Shown: positions 12,736 through 23,959 of the stretch, one piece after another
How positions within the stretch are numbered: position 1 is the first letter of the stretch
Layout of the letters: the number at the start of each line of letters is the position of its first letter
Origin: Atherinomorus stipes
Taxonomy: Eukaryota > Chordata > Actinopteri > Atheriniformes > Atherinidae
Length of the DNA: 64,000 nt
NCBI GenBank assembly: GCA_023101725.1
Contig: JALJCO010013676.1
Location: 62,049 to 126,048, forward strand
Reading direction: 5' to 3'
Position numbers and translations under genes: made by a program
Notes under the pieces: generated by a model
Database searches by the model: none
Seen by the model: the letters and a program-made list of their open reading frames with translations, nothing else
What the model was told of the DNA's origin: nothing

Positions 12736-15560
12736 TATTATCTGGTTACTGAATAAATTCAGATAGAGTTATGCCCCAGTTCAGTTTGATTAGGCATAAT
12801 TCAGTCACCAATTTTCATTGGACAGGAGATAAAATAATCAAACATTTGCATTGCCGACTTGGACAAAAGATAACAAATCTTTTACTGTATAAATCCACGA
12901 GAAAAAAAAACTTATAAACCTGATTATGAATGTTGTTTACAGTGTAAAACTCTTGGATGGATTGAAACCATAAAATATACAGTATATATTCATTTATGAA
13001 GTACCAGCTGAGCTGCTTTTATCATTTACTGTCTTACAGAGGTAAAATTATGTTTTTGGATTGTCTTCCTGCCTTTAGTGTGTTATACAGTGATGGACTT
13101 TAAGTTGTAACTACATCCTGAACATGTCCCCAAGACTTTTGGCCAGTCTGAGGCAAGCATGGAACATGTGAAGGTTGTCTGGTACTGGAACATTTGATTC
13201 TTTGAGTCCTGTAGGCCATGGATTGGAGTTGCTTTTCACAGAAGCCGTACTGTAATACTGACGTCTGGGAAGTCAAACTTCTTGTTGTCATCTTCTAACC
13301 TTTTTTTTTTTTTTTTTACTTTTTACAGCCCAAACTTCTTTCCAAAAGGAGATTTTCTCTGCCATATTAAGTTTGGTTCAATGCTCACTTAATCAGAGCC
13401 ACAATTACAGCTGAACCTAAACATTTATTTGGTCCATCATCCCAACATCTTTGTCCCAACATGCATGAAAAGGCAAGATTTTGATGCTCTAACTTCAGAC
13501 ATGTCAGTGGAGCTGAATTCACTTCACAGACGTCTATCAGGAATTTGAATCATGGTTTTATTAGATGATGCTGTGGCTTTAAAATAAGAACTTTATGACA
13601 CCCTGGAAATCCTTTTCGTGATGTGAATTCTTGATGAATACTTTTCAGTCCCAGTTTCTGATGTGTGTGGTCCTCTGACAAGGACATAAACAACATGTGA
13701 ATGAGAGGGTTGTAATTGATACTGTTTTTACAAAAAGATGCACAAATAACTAACTTTGGAGCATATGGGCCACATCGAGGTCTTTTGAAACTAAATGAGC
13801 ATTTACCATTAAGAATTTTTCAACCTCCTACAATATTATCTGGGTATAGTGCTGCTGTTAGATCTATGATAACATGCTGACTGCTCTAACACTGCCTCAG
13901 ATGCCTTATATGAGTCCAGGCTCGTCCTCCTTACATCACCATGAAACACTGATAATAACTATTTTGGCACCCCTCATTCTCAGAATGAGCAGCTGAATTG
14001 CACTCTGCCATTTTTGACCATCCGTCTGACCAACACGAGCAGGGCTTTGGGAAAGTGAGGACTTCAACAGACAGAAGCATTTGAGAAAAAAGGTGTCAAG
14101 AGATGTGGGGATAGAGAAAAATGTTTTGTTTGTTTGTTTGCTTTTACATTTAAGCATAAGAATCTATTCTTTAAAACTCCTCAAACTAAATTAACATGCA
14201 AATAAGGATAATTTGGTTTCTTTGATAATTAGCCATTCATTTGCTTGTTAACAATATAAAGCCTCATTCCGATAACCTCAAAGCGTTACAGAGACAAATA
14301 ATGTTATTTGTTTTATTTTTCACAAGGTGTCCCTGGCTGTAACTGATTTTGATCAAGATATACACACTGGTGATGTGTGTATAAGTGCAGAAGCTCCTCT
14401 CCAAACATGCCCAACTGCTGCTTTCAGAGCACGAACTTGAGGCTTTGCAGATGTCAAAGTCTGAGGAGATAACAAGGAGAAAAGCTGGGGTGGAGACGAG
14501 CGGCACAATTGTCAAATTAACATTCACACTCTGCTCTTTTGACAAGGTCATGCAAACACAGTTTTACCTCCACCCCCAGGATCAGCTGCTGGGGTTTAAT
14601 AGAACCACAATACACCACTGTGTCTTCCCTGAGGCAATGTGAGCTGCTGCTCAATATAACATAAAAGAAAAATAAAGGGAAATTGGTTTAAAGCTTAGCA
14701 GCAGGCTGTCAATGGGCAATATTAGAAAAAAGAATTTAAAAAAAACAAGCGTCCAATTCTAAACTATTCTAATGTCTGTTCACAGAGAAGCATTATAAAG
14801 TTTTGTTTAGCAGAGAGAGAAATAGTGAGGAGAGGAGGATGGGCATGGGTGAGTTAAAGGCATACTGAGAGCTGGATGAAAGGCTGGATAAAAGGCAGCA
14901 TGTGACTTTCTCCCACTGAGAGTTTCTCAATGGAGGTGGAATGCCACATGCTTCCAGAGAGAGGACAGGAGGAGAGAGAAGGACAGAGCTGTGAAGGGGA
15001 GAGAGAGAGGGTGTCGAAAGGCAAATCGAGAAAAGGAAAGTGTGAATCCATTCAACCTCAACAGCTATCTGATTCTCACTGTGCATTCTGAGCATTGCTT
15101 CTATTATTATGCATATGAGGCGATCCAAGCGAAAAAATAATCCACTGTATGCTCTCAAGAAGACATTCTGTAGACACATCATGTAGACAATAATGACTGT
15201 CATCTTTACGCTGCTGATGTCAAAGCCTTGTACAGTCTCACTCTTTGGAGATGAAATAAGGCTCTGAGATGGACTGTATACACATACATGCCCAACATGG
15301 ACACACACACACCTCACAAGTCACACACTATAAAAGAATGCACATGTTTTTGATCTGTGCAAACATGAAGAGCATCTACTCTGTCATCATTCAGGTTGAA
15401 AGACTGAGCAACAGACACATCAGCTCTGAGATGCACCGATCTCAGAGCAGATCTAAACACCTTAACTTTAGTTCCAACCATCCCGCATGAGTTTAGCCAT
15501 CACTCAAAGAAGCAGACCCACCAGCACACCTCAGGGTGTGGAGGAGGAAGTTCTGGGTGC
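12736..15560. other. Non-coding stretch before the KCNIP exon
   Basis: Contains a T16-17 run near 13303 and CA-rich DNA near 15300. The longest open frame of the window (174 codons, minus strand, 14793-15317) lies here; it is compositionally biased (Ser/Leu from GA-rich DNA) and has no domain. Confidence 0.65.
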
Positions 15561-15564
15561 CTAC

Positions 15565-15652
15565 CTTGAGTAAGTGTTCCCATGAGGAAGCGGTAGAAAT
15601 AGCGAGCTACCTTGGTGAGCTGCCTCTTGCACCTTTTCCTGCACTGGCTCAT
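15565..15652 (-). CDS. KChIP (KCNIP family, KCNIP4-type) alternative N-terminal coding exon, partial gene
   Basis: KChIPs are cytosolic EF-hand calcium sensors that bind the N terminus of Kv4 potassium channels and tune A-type currents; their first exons are alternative. Read on the minus strand, ATG at 15652 opens 29 codons plus one base: MSQCRKRCKRQ at residues 1-11, an aromatic ARYFYRF stretch at 16-22, and MGTLTQ at 24-29. The exon stops at a good donor, CAAG|GTAGGC, in phase 1. Family members carry an N-terminal variant with the same spacing (MSxCxKRCK, Lys14, Ala16, Gly-Thr/Ser-Leu, then Asp), and a G|AY split Asp codon would continue it. From memory, KCNIP4 is the closest paralog and KCNIP1 and KCNIP2 are further away, so the paralog is uncertain. 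The two Cys residues could be palmitoylated. The EF-hand exons would lie beyond the left edge. I found no KChIP exon 2 between 1 and 15564. A chance ORF is possible but unlikely given the motif, length and splice phase together. Confidence 0.75.
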
Positions 15653-15720
15653 CTTGGTGCAGCTGTGGAGGTGATGGTAGTGATGGTGGTGTTAGTCGGC
15701 TAATCTACCCAGGGAAGCGA
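15653..15720 (-). promoter_or_regulatory. Possible splice acceptor with branch site just upstream of the KCNIP start codon
   Basis: On the minus strand the sequence before the ATG reads CCGACTAACACC, then a C/A-rich stretch ending CCTCCACAG|CTGCACCAAGATG, with the AG at 15663-15664. CTAAC is a consensus-like branch site about 30 bases from the AG. The pyrimidine tract is weak because many A residues interrupt it. If it is used, the exon is 15565-15662 and a non-coding exon lies further right; otherwise this is 5' UTR. Confidence 0.35.
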
Positions 15721-15739
15721 GCTCTAAAGGTAGGAGGGG

Positions 15740-16060
15740 AGAAACGGAGCGCCAGTAGTGTGTGTGTAAATGTGTGTGTGCATATATGAAAGTCTGATTG
15801 CAGCTGCCTCTTTTCTCCTCCTCACTCTCCCCTTCTCTTGCCTCTCTCTGTTGTCTTCCTCCCTCTTTCCGTCTCTCCGCGCTTCTTTCCACCTGTAGGG
15901 CGCTGGCTGTCAATCAGCCAGGAGGACTCTGTCTCCTCCCCCTCACGTTCTGACAAGCCTTGCTCTGGATTCCCATTGGTTGGCAAGGGAGTGTGGCGGA
16001 AAATTACGGACTGGCGCACATGTGAGTGTGCATGTGCGTGTGTGTGAGGCAAATACTACG
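15740..16060 (-). promoter_or_regulatory. Promoter-like region upstream of the KCNIP exon
   Basis: The region is richer in CpG than its surroundings (CGCGCTT, GGCGCT, GGCGGAAAATTACGG, GCGCAC). On the minus strand it has a CCAAT box (CCAACCAATGGG, about 15971-15982), a second CCAAT-like ATTG near 15910, and a weak TATA-like CATATATG at 15780-15787, roughly 130 bases before the ATG. This arrangement could drive the KCNIP exon, but no initiator can be fixed from sequence alone. Confidence 0.3.
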
Positions 16061-16960
16061 AGGAGGCCGGCTTGAGTGGCAGGTGGTGGTTTTTCTGGAG
16101 CTGCCTGCTCCACACATCTTGTTGATACCCTTCTTTTCTGTTTCTCCCTCCACTCACGGCTCAAAAAGAAGACAGCCTGAAAGAGTGTGTGTATGTTTGA
16201 GCCAGCAGGAGGCTGAGTAAAGTGACAGAGGAAACAAAGCAAACCCATTAATTAGCATCACACACCATCTCTCCCTTCCCTGCTCATTAACAGTATTCAT
16301 AAAAGTCGTTTGAAAGAAGAAGCAAAAAAGGAAGGTGAAGATACTTGAAGAGACAGGTAGCGAGGTGGAGATGGAGCAAAAAGGGGAATGCATAATTAAT
16401 ATCTTTCAGTCTTGCTCCAGCGTGGTAAAATCTCAAAACAGTGAAAAAAAAGCCCGATAAATGGGGAAAGAAACTATTTGACTTTACCAGCAGTAGATGA
16501 ACGGATTATTATGTGGCAGCGGAGAAAACGGCAAAGAGAAGAGAAGCTTTTAAATCCTATGGGATTGAGAAAGAAAGGTGTTTATGTAAAGCCTCTCTGT
16601 CTTATCATTCCGCCTCCAGTCTCTGAACGCTTTCAGAGTCACCAAACAGAGGAACACACTTACCTTGTTTTCCCTGCTGTCACATTTTTATTGTTTTCCC
16701 CTCTACAACTCCCCTCTCAACTGCTGCCACTCCACCTTTATCTACTCTCTTTCTCCCTGATGTTGAATTAAAAGTGATTACCGTTACCCTGGCAACCCCA
16801 GACCCCATGGATTTTTCTGGTAGTCAGAGCGGCGAACACTCACACACATAAATACTGTATGTACACACCTGTCTGCTCTTCAGGTCACAGAGAAAATCAC
16901 TTAAACATCAGGCAGACACTTCCTTTAACCTCTCTCTCTCTCTCTTTATGTCTCCTACAG

Positions 16961-17011
16961 TCTCTACAGCTGTTGCTGTTGTCTAGAAGTCAGAAACATG
17001 TCAGAATTCAG
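16961..17011 (+). other. Candidate 51-base exon of unknown transcript on the plus strand
   Basis: A long CT tract (16930-16958) ending TCTCCTACAG is followed by 51 bases and then a full-consensus donor, CAG|GTGAGTGTG, at 17012. An ATG at 16998 would give Met-Ser-Glu-Phe plus two bases before the donor. Two of the three frames across the whole exon are open, so it could also be an internal cassette. It points away from the KCNIP exon, about 1.3 kb apart, and could belong to a divergent or antisense transcript. I cannot name a gene. Microsatellite-derived pyrimidine tracts can mimic acceptors. Confidence 0.3.
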
Positions 17012-17635
17012 GTGAGTGTGACTGCGAGGAATTGAACAGACCAACACTATCAGACACAGAAAAGAGCCCAGACATAATCAAATAACACAGAATGACTTAA
17101 TAGTTGTATTCTGAGTAAAGAGATTTAAAAACACATGGGAGAGCAGATGGCAAAGGTTTTCCTTAACTTCCCATTTAAAAACAACACAGAATAATTTTAC
17201 AAATTACTGATGGTGTAAAATTGCTCATATCAAGGCTGAATCTGAAATACAAAGGGTTCACAGCCATATGTTCCACCAACTGACATTGCTGTTTAGCTCT
17301 AATTACATTATTAATAGAGCAGCCAATAGGACGTTTACGAGAGGAGAAGCTTCAAAGGTTAGGTGAAGTGCAAGAGCTCAGTGCGTGAACTTTAAATACA
17401 GAGACAAAAGGAGGATTAGAGGGCAACTTTGGCAAAGAGATTTCTTCATCACTGCAGGATTGCCCTGTCGGGATGAGAGATGAGGATTTTGTGTAAAGGT
17501 GGCGTGTTTGGATGTCATTCTTTTGTAGCTCAAACTGGTTAGATATAATTATCTCAATCACTCCTAAGCAGCTAAAGTCATTTAACTGCAACTCCATCAC
17601 ATAACCTGTGCATCTTACAACCTACTACAGTAAAT

Positions 17636-18472
<837 letters not shown>

Positions 18473-18519
18473 GAGCAAATTAAACAGTTTTTGGTTTAAA
18501 TCTAAATCTTACATAGTGG

Positions 18520-19174
18520 GAAAGGGTGGCGCTGTTGTTTTTCGGGTGGAGGGGGGCAAAGAGCTACTATTTTTGGCCCACTGCCAATTGTAATTTTTTT
18601 CAAAATTGAGGTTTTCTGAGCAATTTCTAAAGTTATATTTATTCATTGTTGCACTTCCCCTGCTGAACACAAATGACCATTGCGCTGTTGTTTTTCTATC
18701 TGCTCAGATGTGGAAGCCCATGATCAGAGAATAAATGAGAAGATTGTCAAAAGTCAGATAGTTTATGAAAAGCAGCGGCACACTGACAAGAAAGTTTAAA
18801 AGTAGTCAAGAACATGGGTACTTTTTTTTTTTTTTACAGAAATCGATTTACAAGTAGTATGCCTAATATTTAAGCAGAGAGTTGATGTTTTCAAAGGAGT
18901 ATAATCTTCATGATATATTTTTGGTCCTATGAAGGTTTGAATTTATGTTTTACCAAATGTTTTTAAAGTCTATTTGGATATTCAGTAATTTCAGGCTGTA
19001 AAAAATAGGGTTATTCATTTTCCACATTACTTTGTATGAGGTTTTATTTTGGACAATTATGCTATAGGCTAAGCAGCATGTTGGATTTCATACTCTGAAA
19101 CAGCAAATTTGGCCCGTGACCATCCACCCTGAGTCATTTTTGGCCCTCCAATGTAAAGAATTTGGACACCCCTG
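18520..19174 (+). mobile_element. hAT-like relic ending TTTGGACACCCCTG
   Basis: The right end TTTGGACACCCCTG (to 19174), with GGCCCGTGACC and TTTTTGGCCCTCC before it, is the common fish hAT terminus. The left part has GGGGGGCAAAGAGCTAC and TTTTTGGCCCACTGCC. A short open stretch at about 18711-18800 (reading QRINEKIVKSQ) may be residual coding sequence. The left terminus is not seen. Confidence 0.5.
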
Positions 19175-19179
19175 ATATA

Positions 19180-19480
19180 GAGGTTTGATGTCTCAGCAGG
19201 ATTTAGAAAAACTTGTCCGTGCATTTATCTTCAGTAGACTAGACTACTGTAATGCTGTCCTTAAAACAGTAAAACGTCCATCAGACAGCCGTACTGTATT
19301 TAGTCCAAAACACTGCTGCTCGAGTCCTCACCTAGACCAAGAAAGTGGATCATATAACTCCAGTGCTCAGATTTTTACACTGGCTTCCTGCTTGTCAAAG
19401 GACTTCAAAATCCTGCGGTTAGTTTACAAAGGACTGAATGATCACAGTTATTATAATAGCGGTATTATTAAAATACCCCA
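19180..19480 (+). pseudogene. CR1/L2-type LINE reverse transcriptase relic
   Basis: One frame encodes LEKLVRAFIFSRLDYCNAVL and later FKILRLVYKGLND. A second frame between them encodes VQNTAARVLT and VDHITPVLRFLHWLPA. These are consecutive blocks of the C-terminal part of fish non-LTR reverse transcriptases (SRLDYCN, QNAAARVLT, HITPVL-LHWLP, FKILLL-YKAL). Frameshifts and a stop after RVLT make it a dead fragment; both ends are missing. Confidence 0.8.
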
Positions 19481-19599
19481 CCAGCATCTTTAAAAATATC
19501 CAAAATGGGTCTAGATGTCTACCTTGTTCTTTTTAAAGGGGGAAAATCTCCACAGCACTGTCCATGTGTTTGCCTTTGTTGCTTTCCACCATGTTTTAA

Positions 19600-19785
19600 T
19601 AAATTAAATAATGCAAACTGGGACCGTTGATGCTTTTCCAGGCAATAAGTAGCATCATAGTGAGTTTTTCAAAGTGCAGTAATCGGTCACGGTTTTAAAG
19701 ATAATTAAAATTTGAAACGGTATTACTAATCGTTGGGAATTTTATCATGATTAACCATTTTATCGGTAATCGCTACATCCCTATT
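19600..19785. mobile_element. hAT MITE terminus fragment
   Basis: It ends GGTAATCGCTACATCCCTA, whose reverse complement TAGGGATGTAGCGATTACC is the end of a widespread fish hAT MITE. The upstream body (CGGTATTACTAATCG, CGGTCACGGTTTTAAAG) fits; the other end is absent. Confidence 0.5.
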
Positions 19786-19898
19786 GTTACGGCCGCCTGT
19801 TAACCCCTTGTCTTTCATTTCTACATGCAAATCATCCTGTTTCACCCCACCTGTCTGATTGGCGGCATCACACCATCTCCTCCTTCCCTCCATCTAAA

Positions 19899-20137
19899 GA
19901 CTCATTGGACATACCTGGAACTGCTTCCCACAGCTACAAAAGGGAATTTAGCAACTAAATCATTAACCAAACTAAAACACCTGGAAATCAAAACTAAAGA
20001 CAAAATTACTCAAACTAAAGTCACCAAAAACATAAACTAAGGACAACTGTTGCCAGGCCAAGCAGTTGCCACTGACTGAGGGTGTGCTGGGTTCTTTTGT
20101 AGCTGTGGGAAGCAGTTCCAGGTGTGTCAAATGAGTC
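19899..20137. repeat. Inverted repeat, 44-bp arms
   Basis: Arms 19899-19942 and 20094-20137 are reverse complements at 42 of 44 positions, including a perfect run that contains GCTTCCCACAGCTACAAAAG. The loop is about 151 bases. It probably comes from two inverted copies of one retroelement end (TGTTACGGCCGCC near 19790 is LTR-like), but the source is not established. Confidence 0.85.
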
Positions 20138-20232
20138 ACATGTGGAATAAACTCCAAGAAACCTGTAAGTCTGCTGAAACTTTCAGCAATCAAAGTTAAA
20201 AACTCTTCTATTTGCTGCTGCCATGTATGTAT

Positions 20233-20258
20233 GTATATATATATATATATATATATAT
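20233..20258 (+). repeat. (TA)n microsatellite
   Basis: An AT run follows GTATGTATG directly at the broken 5' edge of the Tc1 relic. Confidence 0.9.
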
Positions 20259-20259
20259 G

Positions 20260-21030
20260 CCAAGATCACGAGACAAAAGTTGAACTTTTTGGAAGGTGTA
20301 GGTCCCATTACATCTGGCGTAAAAGTAACATGGCATTTCAGAAAAGGAACATCATACCTAAAGTAAAAAATCGTGGTTTTAGTGGGCTGTTTTGTTGCTT
20401 TGGGATCTTAAAGACTTGCTGTGGTAAATGGGACCATGAATTCTGCTGTCTACCAAAAAATCCTAAAGGAGAATGTCCGGCCATCTGTTCATGACCTCAA
20501 GCTGAAGCGCACTTGGGTTATGCAGCAGGACAATAATCCAAAACACACCAGCAAGTCCACCCCTGAATTAAGAACAACAAAATGAAGACTTTGGAGTGGC
20601 CTAGTCAAAGTCCCGACCCGAATCCAATTGAGATGCTGTGGCATGACCTTAAAAAAGTGGTTCATGCTGGAAAACCCTCCAATGTGGCTGCACAACAATT
20701 CTGCAAAGATGAGTAGAACAAAATTCCTCCAAAGCGCTGTATAAGACTCACTGCCAGTTATCACAAACGCTTGATTGCAGTTGTTGCTGCTAAGGGTGGC
20801 CCAACCAGTTATTAGGTTTAGGGTAATCACTTTTTCACGCAAGGCCATTTAAGTTTGGATTTTTTTCCCCCTTAAAAATAAAAACCTTAATTTCAAAACT
20901 GAATTTTCTGTTTACTTGTGTTATCTTTGTCTCACATTTAAATTTGTTTGATGATCTCAAACAATTAAGTGTGACAAACATGCAAAAAAGTAAGAAATTA
21001 GGAATGGGGAAAAACTTTTTCACACAGCTG
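20260..21030 (+). pseudogene. Tc1/mariner transposase pseudogene with 3' terminal region
   Basis: Readable segments on the plus strand are the second catalytic-Asp block (QQDNNPKHTS, about 20524) and the third-acid block (WPSQSPDPNPIEMLWHDLKK, about 20597), with SYHKRLIAVVAAKGG near the C terminus. Several stops and frame changes break it, and the N-terminal DNA-binding part is missing. Downstream to about 21030 is the family's 3' end (AAACTTTTTCACACAGCTGT). It cannot encode an active enzyme. Confidence 0.85.
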
Positions 21031-21609
21031 TATATATATAATAAAAAGCAGTTCATTGCTCCCATTAAAACTTTTATTTCTTGAATTTTATCTTATTAAC
21101 TTGAGCTTATTTTTATATTTAATTTTGAAGCTAGTTTCAGTATACTCTGGATGTTCAAACTTGCATTTTTTTTTTCTAAACCATATCCAATATTGTCCAA
21201 GTCTTAATTTCCAAATATATGCAGACAACAGTGAGGTTGTATCTTTCGTATTTTGAGAAATACAACTATATTTTGCTGCGAGATCAAAGATCCCAATATA
21301 GCCTTAACTCAGCCATTGGAGTTCAGTTTAGGCATCTGGCTGTCATATATCAGATACTAGGTATTAGCCAACATGTGGCTAATTCTAATGTTTCTGACAA
21401 CTTGGTAACTTAACCAACAACTTGAAACCAGACATATTAAAAGCAGATTCAAAGCAAGTCAGCCTGCAGAAGCAGCAGCTGCACTGTAGTCACATGACTC
21501 AAAAAGGAATGCTGGGATATGCATTTCTTCCAGTATGACAGTGACCTTTCTACATGCTGAACTGGTGTAAATGGAACAAGATCTTGCAAGATTTCATTAG
21601 TAGAAATTT

Positions 21610-21705
21610 CAGTCCGAAAAAACAAATACCAATATTTTCTGATATCACATTTTAATGCTGATATTGGCCAATAATATTGGTAGGACGATAACCCTACTCT
21701 TTATT
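21610..21705. mobile_element. hAT-type MITE relic
   Basis: Degraded CCAATATT/GATATTGGCCAATA motifs end at TTGGTAGGACGATAACCCTA, resembling the TATCGG-rich hAT MITE family of 17636-18472. No complete end or duplication is visible. Confidence 0.35.
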
Positions 21706-23070
21706 GCTCCCTCTGCGCCCTCGATGCTGTACTTTAACGTTTTATATAAAGCACTTGAATTATCTTAACAATGGAAATAATTAATATAAATAATAAATGA
21801 ATTTGTTGCATTTTTTTTATTCTTGAATAAATGACCTGCTACAAAAACCCACAAGCAGTAAATCATTTCTTTTCTGATTATAGTAATGTTTATTGACCAT
21901 TTTGGGGACTGAGGTAATCGCCTGTGTTCAGACTGCAGATAAAAAGTGTGTTACTAGTCCACTGTATAGTCCCTCATTGCCACACAGTGGTGAATGGAGT
22001 AAACAGTCCCGAGTGAAACTCTCTGCAGCACAGTAACAACAGGCACAGTTATGTTGTGTGAGAAAGTAGAGCGGACAGCAGTCAGCTGGGTCGTCTCCCA
22101 GTACTCCCTGTTTCCATCATCTTGAAGGTGTATGTCTGAATCTGACAACATGTTATGAAATATTTAGTAATTTACACTGCATTGCTCAGAAAAACCGAAA
22201 AGCAAAAAAAGAGCAACAAATAGTACATTTGCAAGTTATGAGCTCTATAAGCAGAGCAATTCCTGCAGGCTTGGATATAAAATTGCTAATTATTCTCACA
22301 AAATGGTGAATCTCTTGAAAATGTATACTGCTGATAATCTGTACAGTATGTCCTGAAAGATTATGTGTATGACACGAATACTTGCCTCTTTGTTCTTGCT
22401 CTAACTAGACAGGTAGATTATGATCAATTCTTGGATACTGCACACAAAAACTCATGCATTCATGCACACTGCTTGTCTCTCTAAGCCTATAAATAATTGA
22501 AACTGACGATCCTCTCAAGAAAGAAAGCACACAGACACTCGCTCACATAAATCCATACACATACAGAGTGGTAAAACCTGCAGAATTAAAGCAACATATT
22601 GAGTGATCAGTGTAGCATGAAGGATTGCAGATGCGCAATGGTAGGCTATTAGAAAACACTAACTCCTGTCATGCACATACACTAATACTCACTCCCACAC
22701 TTGCGATCAAGACTTATGATCTAATGGTAAAATGTAAGTGTTTCAGGAAGACAACTTTATCCTACTGAAATGAAAGGGGCAGAAGGAGGAGATTAATAAT
22801 AATTTCTATGTCTGGGTTTCTAAACGAGGCTGTTTTACTGTGCAGGACAGGGAACTGAATACACTGCTAGAGGCATAAAGTGGTAAGAAAGATAGAGGTA
22901 AAACAACAACAAATGAAACATTTTTGTTGATGAAAACAAAGAAGATCACAGGATAAGGTAGACGGATAAATCAAAGGTACATACTGTATTTTTCTCGTCT
23001 TCTATATTTTTTTCCTTTCTTTTAAACTTTAATTTTCAGAAACTTTGTTTTTGGTCCTGTCTATCTAAAG
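21706..23070. other. Non-coding stretch
   Basis: No gene or clear element. AT-rich with ordinary scattered homopolymers. Confidence 0.65.
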
Positions 23071-23273
23071 CAGGGTTGTCCAGCTCCAGTCCTCTGGGGC
23101 CACAATCCTGCAAGCATGTCCCTGCTCCAGCACACCTGGCTCAAATTAATGAGTCATTGTGAAGAACTTCATTGGCTGTTGGATCCATTTAATTTAAATC
23201 AGGTGTGTTAAAGCAGGAACCATTGAAAACCTGCAGGACAGCGGCCTCGGAAGAGTGGATTTGGACATCCCTG
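23071..23273. mobile_element. hAT-type MITE, complete
   Basis: It begins CAGGGTTGTCCAGCTCCAGT and ends TTGGACATCCCTG, with mirrored inner sequence (ATCCTGCAAGCATG... versus ...AACCTGCAGGACAGCGG, CACACCTGGCTC versus AATCAGGTGTG). Flanks ATCTAAAG and ATTTTAAG match at 6 of 8 positions, as expected for an old 8-bp duplication. Confidence 0.75.
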
Positions 23274-23401
23274 ATTTTAAGTTTTTACTTTTGTTTCTCT
23301 TTCTGATTGCATTGTCCCTCTCAAATACTTTTTTTTAAGGCAAGCCAGGGTACCTCTCCTGGACTTACTAGTAACACAAGTGGTACTGCATTCTAGCAGT
23401 C

Positions 23402-23917
23402 TTAAAGGGGATCTTCGTTTTTTTTCAATCTGGACCTATTTTCTAATGTGAAATACGTTCATTTACTCACCCAGACAGTTTTGGTGCAACTTGAATTCCA
23501 CCGGGAGATATTTAGATCCAGTCCAGATCAGCGTATGTCCAACGTAATGGAAGTGATGGGGCAACTGCGTGCAGCCTCTAAATAAGGCACTATCTGCCAC
23601 AAACTCCTTCATTTCACCAATGTTTTGTTACAAAACATTAGCCGGACCCCCCCCCTATGAGCTCGAAGTGGCTTTTTTGTGGTGATTCATCCTTATTTAC
23701 AGACATTTACTTGTTATGATGTCGCATAATAGTGACGTCATCAAAGCCGCCGCTGTAAAAAACGTCTGTAAAAAAGGAATTCAAGTTGCACCAAAACTAT
23801 CTGGGTGAGTAAATGAACATATTTCATGCTATAAAAAAGGTCCAGATGCAGAATGCATTCAATAATAATGGAGAACACAGAAATATTAATGAAATGACCA
23901 TGGAAGTACAACTTTAA
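23402..23917. mobile_element. TTAA-bounded foldback element with chimeric right end
   Basis: The left boundary is TTAAAGGGGATC. Arms 23428-23499 and 23776-23847 are inverted repeats with about 90% identity over 72 bases. After 23847 the right side does not mirror the left end; instead 23845-23919 is identical to the end of the element at 46076-46687. Confidence 0.65.
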
Positions 23918-23959
23918 GGAAAGAAAAGCCATTGTGGTTCAGAAGAATGTGAGATACTA

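Noticed and set aside
15114..15185. Basic peptide frame MRRSKRKNNPLYALKK
   Set aside because: A 23-codon chance frame on the plus strand without splice sites or context; not supported.
14793..15317. Longest open frame, 174 codons on the minus strand
   Set aside because: Rich in Ser and Leu because it reads GA-rich simple DNA on the other strand; no domain, no coding-like composition, no start or splice context.
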